Below are positions 6,024-13,639 of a stretch of 17,360 bases of DNA, piece by piece. Every line of letters begins with the position of its first letter. Positions within the stretch are counted from its first letter, which is position 1. The position numbers and the translations under genes are program-made. The DNA lies in assembly GCA_005884605.1 (NCBI GenBank), contig VBBE01000096.1:1-17360 (forward strand), written 5' to 3'. The notes beneath the pieces are model-generated. The model saw nothing but the letters and a program-made list of their open reading frames with translations, was not told the origin of the DNA and did not search any database. Source of the stretch: Candidatus Bathyarchaeota archaeon (GTDB lineage Archaea; Thermoproteota; Bathyarchaeia; 40CM-2-53-6).

Positions 6024-8816
6024 ATGCCAGAGATAAACCAAGAAGAATTCGCCCTCCCGTACTTCAGGGAAATCGGGTTCGTTCGTAGAAAATGCCCATC
6101 ATGCGGAAGCAACTACTGGGCGGCGCCTAATCAGGCGGCTTGTGGCGAGGTTCCTTGTTCACCGTACTCGTTCATCGGAAACCCTCCTACGAAACGACGG
6201 TACACTCTGGCGGAGATGAGGATCCAGTTCATGGATTATTTCGCCGAGCGGGGACACAGCAGGGTCAAGCCTTACCCGATTGTGGCGCGTTGGCGTAACG
6301 ATGTCTACCTTGTAGGGGCATCGATCTATGATTTCCAACCCTACGTGACCGAAGGAACCATGCCACCTCCTGCAAACCCGTTGGTCATAAGTCAGCCCTG
6401 TATCCGTTTCACAGATATTGAACAGGTTGGTGCCGCGGGCCGACACATGTCCATATTTGAAATGGGCGGAGCACACGCGTTCAATTATCCGAATAAGGAA
6501 ATCTACTGGAAAGACGATACAGTCCGTTATCACCACAAACTCTTGTCCGACGTGATGGGTGTCCCGTCTGAGTCCATCACCTACAAAGAGCACTTTTGGT
6601 CAGGGGGAGGAAATGCGGGCCCAGACCTGGAAGGAATTGTCTCAGGGCTAGAAATATCGACGCTCGTCTTTATGCAGTACAAGGTTCAGGGAGATGAACT
6701 CATAGGCCTGCCCATCAGGACCGTGGACACTGGTTATGGGATGGAAAGATGGGCTTGGCTGTCCCAAGGCTCGCCTAGTGGATTCCACGCCGTATACGGC
6801 CCTTTGCTTACGCAGGTTTTGGGCTTAGCGAAAGTCGACCTTGACGAGAGCACGTTGTCATCTCTTACGAGTGCAGCAGGAATCTACGGAGCCTCCAGTC
6901 GATCTTCTAGAGATGCCTATGTTGAAGCGACAGCACTCGAGACTGGCCGCGACGAGGAGGCGTTTCGCTCCGTAGTCCAGACGCTAGAAGCCGCATATGC
7001 GATCACTGATCATACAAAGTCAATTTCTTTCCTCCTAGCTGAAGGCGTCGTTCCGTCCAACGTGGGCGAAGGCTACTTGACCAGGCTCATTATTCGCCGA
7101 GCCGCAAGGCTAGCGCGACAGCTAGGAATCCTCCAGGAGCTTCCGGGCATAATCGAGGGGCAGATCAAATTGTGGGGTGGAGAGTTTCACCTCCTCAGAG
7201 AGATGAGAGGAGAGATACTGGAGGGTCTGCGGATTGAAGTTGAGAAATACGAGGAGACGATCAGTAAGGGGTCAGAAGTGGTGCTGAGGCTTTCAAAGGA
7301 GCTCTCGAGTCGAGGCATTCGAAAGATTCCCACAGACCAGCTCGTTCTGCTCTACGATTCCCAAGGGTTGGCTCCAGAGATCGTAAAGGAGAGCGCGGAA
7401 AAGGTGGGAGTAGAGGTCGAGATTCCCGAGAACTTCTTGACGTTAGTCGCGGAACGACATTCAAAGCCGACCACCAGTCTTGAGGTATCCTCCTCCGAAC
7501 CTGAATGGGAAGCGAAGCTAAAGGATCTTCCCGCAACCCGAGCGTCATACTATGACGATGCCTATCAGACCCGCTTCCAATCGAAGATAGTAGCGAAGGT
7601 TGCCGAAAATGCTGTGGTGCTGGACCAGACATGCTTCTATCCCGAGGGAGGTGGCCAACCTGCCGATCACGGTGAGTTACGGTTTGGCGACAGGAAACTG
7701 AAAGTTACAAACGTCCAAAAGTTTGGAAATATCATCGTTCACTTTCTTGACCAACCCATCGATCAAGAAATCGATCTGGTTGAGGGAGAGATTGACTGGC
7801 AGCGACGCGTGAACCTGATGCGTCACCATACTGGCACTCACGCTCTGATCGGGGCGGCGCGGAGAGTGCTGGGCGAACACGTCTGGCAAGCGGGCGCGCA
7901 AAAGGAAGTGGAGTCGAGCAGGCTAGACATTACGCACTTCCGGGAGATCAGTGGGAAAGAGAGGGAAAGGATCGAGCGGCTGGTCAACCAAGTCATTCTG
8001 CGCGACCTACCAGTGCAAGTTGCGTGGATGGCTCGTGAGAAGGCGGAGGCAAAGTACGGTTACAGGCTCTACCAGGGCGGAGCGGTCCCAGGCTCGAAGA
8101 TTCGCGTAGTAAGAATTCAGGGCTGGGACGCAGAAGCTTGCGGAGGGACGCACTGTAAGAGAACCGGGGAACTTGGAGTCTTCAGGATTGAGAAGATGAG
8201 CAAGTTGCAGGATGGTGTCGAGCGAATCATCTTCTCGGCAGGAGAGCCGGCCTTGAAACAGATCAACCAGCAGAGTGAAGCACTTGCAAAGGCAAGTGAA
8301 CTTCTGAAAACGACGCCTGACAAGCTTCCAGAGTCAATCAAGGCAATCGTCGCAGAGATAGATTCTCTTCAGAAAGAACTCGGAAAAGTTCACGCAAAAG
8401 CTATGGATGCACACGTCAAACAATTGAAGAAGAGAGCAATCAGTCTCGGAACAGTTAGACTCGTACTAGCAAAGACGGCGAAGAGGAAAGGAATCGACGC
8501 GGTCGAGGTTGCCAATCAGCTCAAAGAATCCGACCCCAGTCTGATCGCGGTAATATTCGAGGTATCAGAGCGCGTTCAGGTAGTGGCCGCGGCTGGCGAC
8601 GAAGCTGTCAAGGCGGGTGTTAACGCGGGCCAGATCGTCTCAGAGGCGTCGAAAGTCTTGGGCGGTGGTGGAGGGGGCAGGCCCTTCTTCGCGACAGGTG
8701 GCGGATCTTCCAAGGACAAAGTGGACGAGGCGTTGAAGATCGCGTCACAAACCGTCACAAAGCAGCTAAGCATCGCAATCCCAGCGGAGGGAATCAGTAA
8801 CGCCGGCCAAGCTTGA
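6024..8816 (+). CDS. alaS: Alanyl-tRNA synthetase, archaeal type
   Basis: This enzyme charges tRNA-Ala and clears mischarged Ser/Gly. The 930-residue protein begins with the archaeal-type extension holding four cysteines (C24, C27, C40, C45; KCPSCG then CGEVPC), followed by the class II aminoacylation core (motif 2 area CIRFTDIEQVGAAGRHMSIFEMGG). The editing domain shows HHTGTH (601-606) and CGGTH (706-710), together the usual HxxxH...CxxxH zinc/editing site. The C-terminal C-Ala domain carries the glycine-rich GGGGGGRPFFATGGG (880-894). All key parts are present, so the enzyme should be active with cis-editing. ATG 6024 has a GGAGGG site. The 3' end overlaps the likely beginning of leuS, so the two synthetases look co-transcribed. 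Confidence 0.97.
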   Translation: MPEINQEEFALPYFREIGFVRRKCPSCGSNYWAAPNQAACGEVPCSPYSFIGNPPTKRRYTLAEMRIQFMDYFAERGHSRVKPYPIVARWRNDVYLVGASIYDFQPYVTEGTMPPPANPLVISQPCIRFTDIEQVGAAGRHMSIFEMGGAHAFNYPNKEIYWKDDTVRYHHKLLSDVMGVPSESITYKEHFWSGGGNAGPDLEGIVSGLEISTLVFMQYKVQGDELIGLPIRTVDTGYGMERWAWLSQGSPSGFHAVYGPLLTQVLGLAKVDLDESTLSSLTSAAGIYGASSRSSRDAYVEATALETGRDEEAFRSVVQTLEAAYAITDHTKSISFLLAEGVVPSNVGEGYLTRLIIRRAARLARQLGILQELPGIIEGQIKLWGGEFHLLREMRGEILEGLRIEVEKYEETISKGSEVVLRLSKELSSRGIRKIPTDQLVLLYDSQGLAPEIVKESAEKVGVEVEIPENFLTLVAERHSKPTTSLEVSSSEPEWEAKLKDLPATRASYYDDAYQTRFQSKIVAKVAENAVVLDQTCFYPEGGGQPADHGELRFGDRKLKVTNVQKFGNIIVHFLDQPIDQEIDLVEGEIDWQRRVNLMRHHTGTHALIGAARRVLGEHVWQAGAQKEVESSRLDITHFREISGKERERIERLVNQVILRDLPVQVAWMAREKAEAKYGYRLYQGGAVPGSKIRVVRIQGWDAEACGGTHCKRTGELGVFRIEKMSKLQDGVERIIFSAGEPALKQINQQSEALAKASELLKTTPDKLPESIKAIVAEIDSLQKELGKVHAKAMDAHVKQLKKRAISLGTVRLVLAKTAKRKGIDAVEVANQLKESDPSLIAVIFEVSERVQVVAAAGDEAVKAGVNAGQIVSEASKVLGGGGGGRPFFATGGGSSKDKVDEALKIASQTVTKQLSIAIPAEGISNAGQA
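8786..8791 (+). promoter_or_regulatory. Shine-Dalgarno for leuS, inside the alaS end
   Basis: GGAGGG lies 8 bases before ACG 8800 and 5 bases before GTA 8797, both in the leuS frame. It points to initiation about here, although no ATG, GTG or TTG is present in frame between the stop at 8767-8769 and GTG 8908. Confidence 0.55.
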
Positions 8817-10281
8817 CTGGCATGCGCTCGAAAGAAAGTGGCAGAAGAAGTGGAACTGGCGCAAGATCCATGAGACTGACCCTGACCCTCGTAAGCCCAA
8901 GTACTATGTGACCGCCGCTTATCCCTACCCGAACTCTCCACAGCATATCGGTCACGTAAGAACTTACACCATCGCTGACGTTAACGCTCGATATCACAGG
9001 ATGAAGGGATACAACACTCTCTTCCCGATGGGCTTCCACTATACAGGCTCTCCACTCTTCGCCATGGCCAAGCGGCTGCGAGAAGGCGACCGTGAGATCA
9101 TAGAGACTTTCACCAAGATCTATGAAATTCCATCGCCAACGCAGGAGAAATTGAAGGATCCGAAGTCGATGGCATCATACTTCCGCGACGATATCAAAAA
9201 GGGAATGGTGGAGATCGGATTCTCCATCGACTGGCGCCGAGAGTTCACGACCATCGACCCGTTGTATAGCCGGTATATCGAATGGCACTTCCGGACCCTG
9301 AACCGGAAGGGACTGATCACGAGGGGAACGCATCCCGTCGCATGGTGTCCGAACGACAAGAGCCCTGTTGGGGTCGTGGATACCCAGGGAGATGTGGAAC
9401 CCGATATAGGAGAATCCTTTCTGGTCAAGTTCGAGAAAGATGGAGTGTTCTATGCTACCTCGACTTTGAGGCCGGAGACAGTGTTCGGAGTCACCAATCT
9501 CTGGGTCAACCCAAAAGCCACCTATGTTCGAGCTAGGGTGGACGAAGAGTTGTGGATCGTCAGTAGAGAGACGGTGGAGAAGCTCCAGCACCAGAATCAC
9601 AAAGTCGCCGTAGAACGCGAGATCCAAGCAGACGAGTTGCTGTGGAAGACCGTCCGGAACCCGGTCACAGGCAACGCGATCCCAGTCTTCCCTGGAAGCT
9701 TCGTGGAACCAGATAATGGCACGGGTGTCGTCATGTCCGTTCCAGGGCACGCTCCGTACGACTATCAGGCCCTGATCGATCTCAAGGCGAGATATGCTGA
9801 CTCTGCGGAGGCGGGCCCGTTTCTGCAAGCAACCAATCCCATATCGATCATCAAACTGGAAGGCTTCTCTGACCTTCCAGCCAAGGATCTGATCCAGAAG
9901 TTCGCCGTCAAAGACCAGAACGATCCCCATCTCGAACATGCGACGGAGGAGCTTTACTCGAAAGAGTTCCATGATGGGGTGATGAGAGAAGACACCGGCG
10001 GTTACTCTGGAATGCCAGTTGCGAAAGCGAGGGAGGCGATCGTCCAAGAGCTGACCAGACAGGGAAAGATCGAGATCTTGCTTGAACTGAAAAACGCGCC
10101 AGTAGTCTGCAGGTGCGGAACCAAATGCCTAGTCCACATTCTAGAGAACCAGTGGTTCATCAACTACGGCGATCCCGAGTGGAAGAAACTAGCCCACAAA
10201 TGTCTCGACCAGATGATCATATTTCGCCAAGGACTTGGTTGTCTTCAAGAAGTTCGAAAAAGACGCATCGAAACTGCCTGA
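8800..10281 (+). CDS. leuS: Leucyl-tRNA synthetase, N-terminal part of an interrupted gene
   Basis: This is the catalytic and editing half of archaeal-type LeuRS. The frame carries family sequence from at least 8812 (LDWHALERKWQKKW...PKYYVTAAYPYPNSPQHIGHVRTYT) with the class I HIGH motif (encoded at 8944-8955). It also holds the CP1 editing domain (threonine-rich TLRPETVFGVTNLWV near 9460, GTGVVMSVPGHAPYDYQAL near 9719) and the return to the catalytic core (CRCGTKCLVHILENQWFINYGDPEWKKLAHKCLDQM). The start is uncertain: GTG 8908 would cut off about 32 conserved residues, while the Shine-Dalgarno points to the near-cognate ACG 8800. After CLDQM (about 10215) the frame no longer resembles LeuRS and stops at 10281. 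The rest of the protein continues in another reading frame, so the gene is broken or misassembled here. Confidence 0.85.
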   Translation, partial: TPAKLDWHALERKWQKKWNWRKIHETDPDPRKPKYYVTAAYPYPNSPQHIGHVRTYTIADVNARYHRMKGYNTLFPMGFHYTGSPLFAMAKRLREGDREIIETFTKIYEIPSPTQEKLKDPKSMASYFRDDIKKGMVEIGFSIDWRREFTTIDPLYSRYIEWHFRTLNRKGLITRGTHPVAWCPNDKSPVGVVDTQGDVEPDIGESFLVKFEKDGVFYATSTLRPETVFGVTNLWVNPKATYVRARVDEELWIVSRETVEKLQHQNHKVAVEREIQADELLWKTVRNPVTGNAIPVFPGSFVEPDNGTGVVMSVPGHAPYDYQALIDLKARYADSAEAGPFLQATNPISIIKLEGFSDLPAKDLIQKFAVKDQNDPHLEHATEELYSKEFHDGVMREDTGGYSGMPVAKAREAIVQELTRQGKIEILLELKNAPVVCRCGTKCLVHILENQWFINYGDPEWKKLAHKCLDQMIIFRQGLGCLQEVRKRRIETA

Positions 10282-11554
10282 CGCGTTCTTCAACTTCACA
10301 CTGCTAGGAGAAGGAGCCGTTGATAGGGTTGCAGAAGAGACCGGAGTTCCCAAAAGAATATTGAATGCGATCCGAAAGGAGTTCGAGTACTTCTATCCGG
10401 TCGACATGCGTCACTCGGCCAGAGAATTGGTCTCGAACCATCTATCGTTCTACATATTCCATCACTCTACACTCTTCCCTGAGAGACAGTGGCCGAAAGG
10501 AATCGTAGCCAATGGCTTCGTATTGATGGAGGGCGCGAAGATGTCGAAGTCTCTCCAGAACATCATACCTCTCCGTCAGGGAATCGCCACGTTCGGAGCC
10601 GATCCCGTAAGGGTCGGGGTCTTGGCGACAGCTGAACTGGGCCAGGACACGAGCTTCAGCGAAGCGCTTGCCACATCAATCCAGGAAAGACTGGCGACTC
10701 TACTGGGACAGGCTAGGAAGATAGGCGTGAAGAAGACAGCTGGGAAATCGAAGCCCTCTACGCTCGATCGGTGGATGATCAGCCGTTTGAGCTACGCAGT
10801 CCGGACCGCGACAAGCGCGCTCGACAGATTGCGGGTTAGGGAGGCGATCAATATTACTCTCTACCAGATCGACAACGATGTTGCCTGGTATAATCGAAGA
10901 CTGGGGCCGAATAGACCGAGATCCGATAATCGGGGCCGGATTCTGCGAAGGGTGCTGGAGACGCGGACGAGACTGATGGCTCCTCTGGCGCCGCACACTG
11001 CTGAAGAGATCTGGAGTCGTATCGGAAACAGGGACTTCGTCGTTCAGAGTAAGTGGCCAGAAGAAGAGGAGATTGAGAAAGATCCTGTAGCGGAACAGGC
11101 AGAGGCAATTGTTCGACAAGTCTTGGACGATACCAGCGAGATCCTGAAAGCAACCGGGATCACTCCCAAGCGCATCGCATACTACACAGCGGCAGATTGG
11201 AAATGGCAAGTCTATCTGAAGGCGTTGAAGGCTGCGGAGGAGAAGATGAGACAGGGAGATTTCATCAAGGACGTCATGGGAGATCCTCGTTTCCGGTCTC
11301 TCGGAAAGGCTGCGGCGGACTATGCGGGCAAGGCAATTCAGCAGGCGAACCAGATGCCTGATGAGATGAGAAAGTCACGCATCCAAGATGGGGTTCCCGC
11401 CGAGACGACGATCTTTGCCGAGGCGGCTGACTTCTACCAACGAGAATTCAAGTGCGTGATCAATGCCTGGAAGGAAGGAGACCAGGGGATAAGCGATCCT
11501 AAGGGACGGGCTAGAATGGCGGAGCCGTACAGGCCGGCTATCTATCTGGAATAG
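10235..11554 (+). CDS. leuS: Leucyl-tRNA synthetase, C-terminal part in a shifted frame
   Basis: This frame, family-like from about 10217 (YFAKDLVVFKKFEKD...), supplies the rest of LeuRS. It holds the EFEYFYPVDMRHSARELVSNHLSFYIFHH block, KMSKS (10538-10552), the anticodon-binding helical domain (LDRWMISRLSYAVRTATSALD...) and the archaeal C-terminal domain ending YRPAIYLE. No ribosome site precedes it, and the first start-like codon (TTG 10235) is just the first available one, so independent translation is unlikely. Compared with intact archaeal LeuRS, a block of about 45-55 residues between CLDQM and this part is absent. That block normally holds the conserved W-x-x-x-x-GLGT-x-x-PW stretch and the S(D)STIY helix. 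Either a deletion plus frameshift or an assembly error would explain it. Confidence 0.85.
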   Translation: MVVFKKFEKDASKLPDAFFNFTLLGEGAVDRVAEETGVPKRILNAIRKEFEYFYPVDMRHSARELVSNHLSFYIFHHSTLFPERQWPKGIVANGFVLMEGAKMSKSLQNIIPLRQGIATFGADPVRVGVLATAELGQDTSFSEALATSIQERLATLLGQARKIGVKKTAGKSKPSTLDRWMISRLSYAVRTATSALDRLRVREAINITLYQIDNDVAWYNRRLGPNRPRSDNRGRILRRVLETRTRLMAPLAPHTAEEIWSRIGNRDFVVQSKWPEEEEIEKDPVAEQAEAIVRQVLDDTSEILKATGITPKRIAYYTAADWKWQVYLKALKAAEEKMRQGDFIKDVMGDPRFRSLGKAAADYAGKAIQQANQMPDEMRKSRIQDGVPAETTIFAEAADFYQREFKCVINAWKEGDQGISDPKGRARMAEPYRPAIYLE

Positions 11555-11560
11555 TCTTGG

Positions 11561-11851
11561 CTAGAGGACTCTGACCGCGATGTGGCAGGCGGGGCAGAAC
11601 TGGTAGATGGTGTAGATCTCGGAGGAATCTTTTCCCTCTTCTATGTCATGTACCATTATCGCTACCATCTCCTCCAAACAGGGAGAGTGATGCGAGTCTT
11701 CCATTGGAGTAACCTCCACTTTCGCACCCTCAGGCATGTTTTTCTCCAGAACGACAACAAGGTCCTCTGATCTTTTGAGGGGAAACTCGTCGAAGGGAAT
11801 GTGGGGAAAGCCGTTGAGTAGCTGAGGGCTCTTCTTGGCCGTCTTTTTCAA
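11561..11851 (-). CDS. Hypothetical protein with a C-terminal CxxC
   Basis: I do not recognise this 96-residue protein. It opens with a basic stretch (KKTAKKSPQ), has a beta-strand-like SEDLVVVLEKNMPEGAKVEVTPM, then DSHHSPCLEEMVAIMVHD, and ends with YTIYQFCPACHIAVRVL. H54, H55, C58 and the CxxC at C86/C89 could form a metal site; that is inference. The start is TTG at 11851, the only start-like codon near the head of the open frame (the in-frame stop is about 65 bases upstream). A TATA-like GCTTAAACC on this strand lies about 60-70 bases upstream. The stop lies 6 bases from the leuS stop, tail to tail. The balanced amino acid content and patterned cysteines favour a real gene, but an N-terminus further inside (Met40 or Met50) cannot be excluded. 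Confidence 0.6.
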   Translation of the reverse strand: MKKTAKKSPQLLNGFPHIPFDEFPLKRSEDLVVVLEKNMPEGAKVEVTPMEDSHHSPCLEEMVAIMVHDIEEGKDSSEIYTIYQFCPACHIAVRVL

Positions 11852-11910
11852 TCCATATCCCGAAGTTCTGTCTCTTCTGTAAGGAATCGAAATGTAGCTT
11901 GCGAAACACC

Positions 11911-11920
11911 CGGTTTAAGC
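11911..11920 (-). promoter_or_regulatory. Possible TATA box for the 96-residue cysteine protein
   Basis: On the minus strand GCTTAAACCG resembles a TATA element and would start transcription near 11890, about 40 bases before the TTG start. The motif is weak. Confidence 0.3.
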
Positions 11921-11941
11921 CTTGAGTAACTCGCAATGGGC

Positions 11942-12176
11942 GATTCTGGAGCTTTTGGGAAGTCTCGCTCTTGCGTCGTGAGATGCGCTGTGCAAGACCC
12001 CCCTTTTGGAGAGGTCTCTGGCTGTTTCGCGCGGATTCTGGGCGAGACCTTGGATTCTGGGCTGGGTTTGGGCTTGGATGCCCTAGCGATTCTAGGCGTC
12101 GTCAAGAAGGATTTGCTATGCATTTTAGCGATAGGGCGCCAGATTTGAGATCTGGGCTGATAATAGGCGATTCTGG
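11942..12176 (+). repeat. Gene-poor region with five dispersed GATTCTGG octamers
   Basis: The interval 11852-12182 (about 330 bases) has no convincing gene. It contains GATTCTGG at 11942-11949, 12034-12041, 12053-12060 and 12169-12176, plus the one-base variant GATTCTAG at 12088-12095, all on the plus strand. It also holds a perfect 6-bp hairpin (CCAGAT-TTGAG-ATCTGG, 12139-12155) and a G-rich stretch with three GGG runs and a GG (12059-12077). Several frames stay open across it on both strands, but their proteins are low in complexity and match no family. It may be an untranslated or non-coding RNA region, a regulatory array, or a decayed gene. Confidence 0.5.
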
Positions 12177-12182
12177 CGCGGT

Positions 12183-12398
12183 TCAGGCGTCCTGCCCGAA
12201 TCGGCGCTTGAACTTGCGGATCGGGTGTTGTTTTTCGATAGCGAACCAGTCTCCGCCGCAGTGGTTTGGGCAAGCTTTCTCGTCAAGCTGCAACATTTCC
12301 CCCTCAGAATAGTTGAGCTGTCTCCTTCTCTCCTCGAAGCTCCGCTCAAACTTGACCGCGCACTTCACGCAGCGAAGCTCCAACACCACCCTTACCAT
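12183..12398 (-). CDS. Small zinc-ribbon-like protein
   Basis: This 71-residue protein has CVKC (C10, C13) near the N-terminus in a strand-like context (VRVVLELRCVKCAVKFERSF), and CPNHCGGDWFAIEKQ (C43, H46, C47) in the second half. That is a plausible four-ligand zinc site, CxxC plus C-x2-H or C-x3-C. The tail is strongly basic (RKFKRRFGQDA), which would suit nucleic acid binding. I do not recognise the family, so both zinc and nucleic-acid binding are inferred from the pattern. ATG 12398 is a normal start, and a TATA-like TTTAATTA about 45 bases upstream, shared with the divergent methyltransferase gene, fits archaeal spacing. It stands head to head with the RNA methyltransferase gene. Confidence 0.65.
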   Translation of the reverse strand: MVRVVLELRCVKCAVKFERSFEERRRQLNYSEGEMLQLDEKACPNHCGGDWFAIEKQHPIRKFKRRFGQDA

Positions 12399-12436
12399 TC
12401 CGAGGAGACCCTTTCTTCACCGGAGCTGAAGTCAAG

Positions 12437-12448
12437 GGTAATTAAACC
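12437..12448. promoter_or_regulatory. Shared bidirectional TATA-like element
   Basis: GGTAATTAAACC is close to palindromic and reads as a TATA-like box on both strands. It lies about 35-40 bases before the GTG of the methyltransferase gene (plus) and about 41-48 bases before the ATG of the zinc-ribbon-like gene (minus). Both distances suit archaeal promoters with short leaders. Confidence 0.45.
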
Positions 12449-12480
12449 AGAAAGCCATCCAACATTAAAGCGACGTCACA

Positions 12481-13638
12481 GTGCTTCTGGAAGCTCCCGA
12501 GAGACGGTTAGAACTAGATTCAGGACTAGAGAGCCGTCTCCGCGAAACTTATGGCCCACGAACCGCCAGAGTTCTCTCCGCGATGACCGCGATTCCTTCG
12601 AAATATTATCTTCGGATAAACACACTGAAGGCCGAGCGGGACGCGATCATCCGATCGATGATAGCGAATGGTCTGAACGGGGAAGCTCACGTGCATCTTG
12701 ATGATGCCGCGTTCCTCCATCCCAGCGCATCCAAGATAGAAACCGATGGCGTTATTGTGGAAGCAAACAAGTTCGCGGCGGAATCGGTTCAACTTGGCGC
12801 ACATCTCTACGCTCCCGGCGTAAAACGGTGCCATGGACTGCGACCAGGCATGAAGGTAACAGTGGTTGATGAGGGCGGAACAGCCGTAGGCTCCGGGGTC
12901 TCCCACCAGAGCGAGACAAGCATCCTCACGTACCGACAAGGAGTCGCAGTAGAGATCAAGAACAGCAGAACAGGCTTGCCGAGCATAATGGAAACACCAT
13001 GGTACCCTAATGGGCAAATCCACCTTCAATCACTACCGGCCATTCTGACAAGCCACATTCTAGATCCGAAACCGGGAGAGACTGTTGTCGATCTCAACTG
13101 CGCGCCCGGAGGTAAGACGAGCCATATCAGCCAGCTAACTCAAAATCAGGCTCGAATAATCGGATTCGACCGCAACACACGAAAAATCCAGAAGGCAAAG
13201 GAACTCATGCAGAGGATGGGCTGCGCAAACTACCGGCTGATATCGCATGATTCTCGATACGTTCATCGAGACTACAACATCAAAGCCGACAGGGTACTTG
13301 TGGATCCGCCCTGCACCGCTCTAGGTATTGTCCCGAAACTCGCTGCTGACACTACGGTACAGAATGTCGAGAACTCAGCAGACTATCAAAAACAGTTTCT
13401 AAGGACAGCTTCTCACATCACGAAGAAGGAGGGAACAATTGTGTACAGCGTCTGTACAATTACTAAGGAAGAGTGCGAAGACGTCGTGGGCTTTGCAGAG
13501 AAGGACTTGGGGTTGACGCTGGAGAAGCAATTCCCGGTTCTTGGTGAGAACGGGTTCGATCAAGATCATCTCACGCAGAGATTCAATCCCGATACTCACG
13601 AGACAGGCTATTTCATAGCGAGATTTGTCAAGAATTGA
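12481..13638 (+). CDS. PUA-containing NSUN/RsmB-type RNA (cytosine-5) methyltransferase
   Basis: This SAM-dependent enzyme is predicted to make m5C in RNA, most likely tRNA. The 385-residue protein has an N-terminal NSUN-type segment (ARVLSAMTAIPSKYYLRINTLK), a PUA domain about 88-165 (DGVIVEANKFAAESVQLGAHLYAPGV...GMKVTVVDEGGTAVGSGVS), and a Rossmann catalytic domain. In that domain the SAM motif NCAPGGK is at 206-212, the DPPC motif at 275-278 and the second cysteine motif SVCT at 323-326. C278 and C325 correspond to the paired cysteines of the family, the nucleophile being in the SVCT-type motif. The PUA-plus-NSUN layout resembles human NSUN6 and archaeal homologues, which modify tRNA; the target here is inferred. 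GTG 12481 is the first start after an in-frame TAA at 12466-12468. A DHH protein gene follows one base after the stop, suggesting an operon. Confidence 0.9.
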   Translation: MLLEAPERRLELDSGLESRLRETYGPRTARVLSAMTAIPSKYYLRINTLKAERDAIIRSMIANGLNGEAHVHLDDAAFLHPSASKIETDGVIVEANKFAAESVQLGAHLYAPGVKRCHGLRPGMKVTVVDEGGTAVGSGVSHQSETSILTYRQGVAVEIKNSRTGLPSIMETPWYPNGQIHLQSLPAILTSHILDPKPGETVVDLNCAPGGKTSHISQLTQNQARIIGFDRNTRKIQKAKELMQRMGCANYRLISHDSRYVHRDYNIKADRVLVDPPCTALGIVPKLAADTTVQNVENSADYQKQFLRTASHITKKEGTIVYSVCTITKEECEDVVGFAEKDLGLTLEKQFPVLGENGFDQDHLTQRFNPDTHETGYFIARFVKN

Positions 13639-13639
13639 G

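Noticed and set aside
9175..10047. Long minus-strand frame (290 codons) opposite leuS
   Set aside because: It is a shadow of the LeuRS coding strand; the product has no recognisable motif and the plus strand is clear LeuRS.
10205..10290. Programmed frameshift to join the two leuS parts
   Set aside because: A single slip cannot restore the protein because a conserved block is missing at the join, and I see no slippery sequence with a following structure.
11848..12273. Minus-strand open frame of 141 codons across the octamer region
   Set aside because: It overlaps the zinc-ribbon-like gene and the start of the 96-residue gene, is rich in P/S/R/K with no family resemblance, and is kept open by the composition of the octamers.
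11936..12312. Two plus-strand open frames through the octamer region (70 and 113 codons)
   Set aside because: The products are low complexity, with repeated DSG/LGL from the GATTCTGG repeats and no recognisable domain; they run opposite better supported small genes.
12225..12701. Plus-strand frame of 158 codons overlapping the methyltransferase start
   Set aside because: It lies antisense to the zinc-ribbon-like gene and then in another frame of the methyltransferase; composition is S/R-rich and shadow-like.
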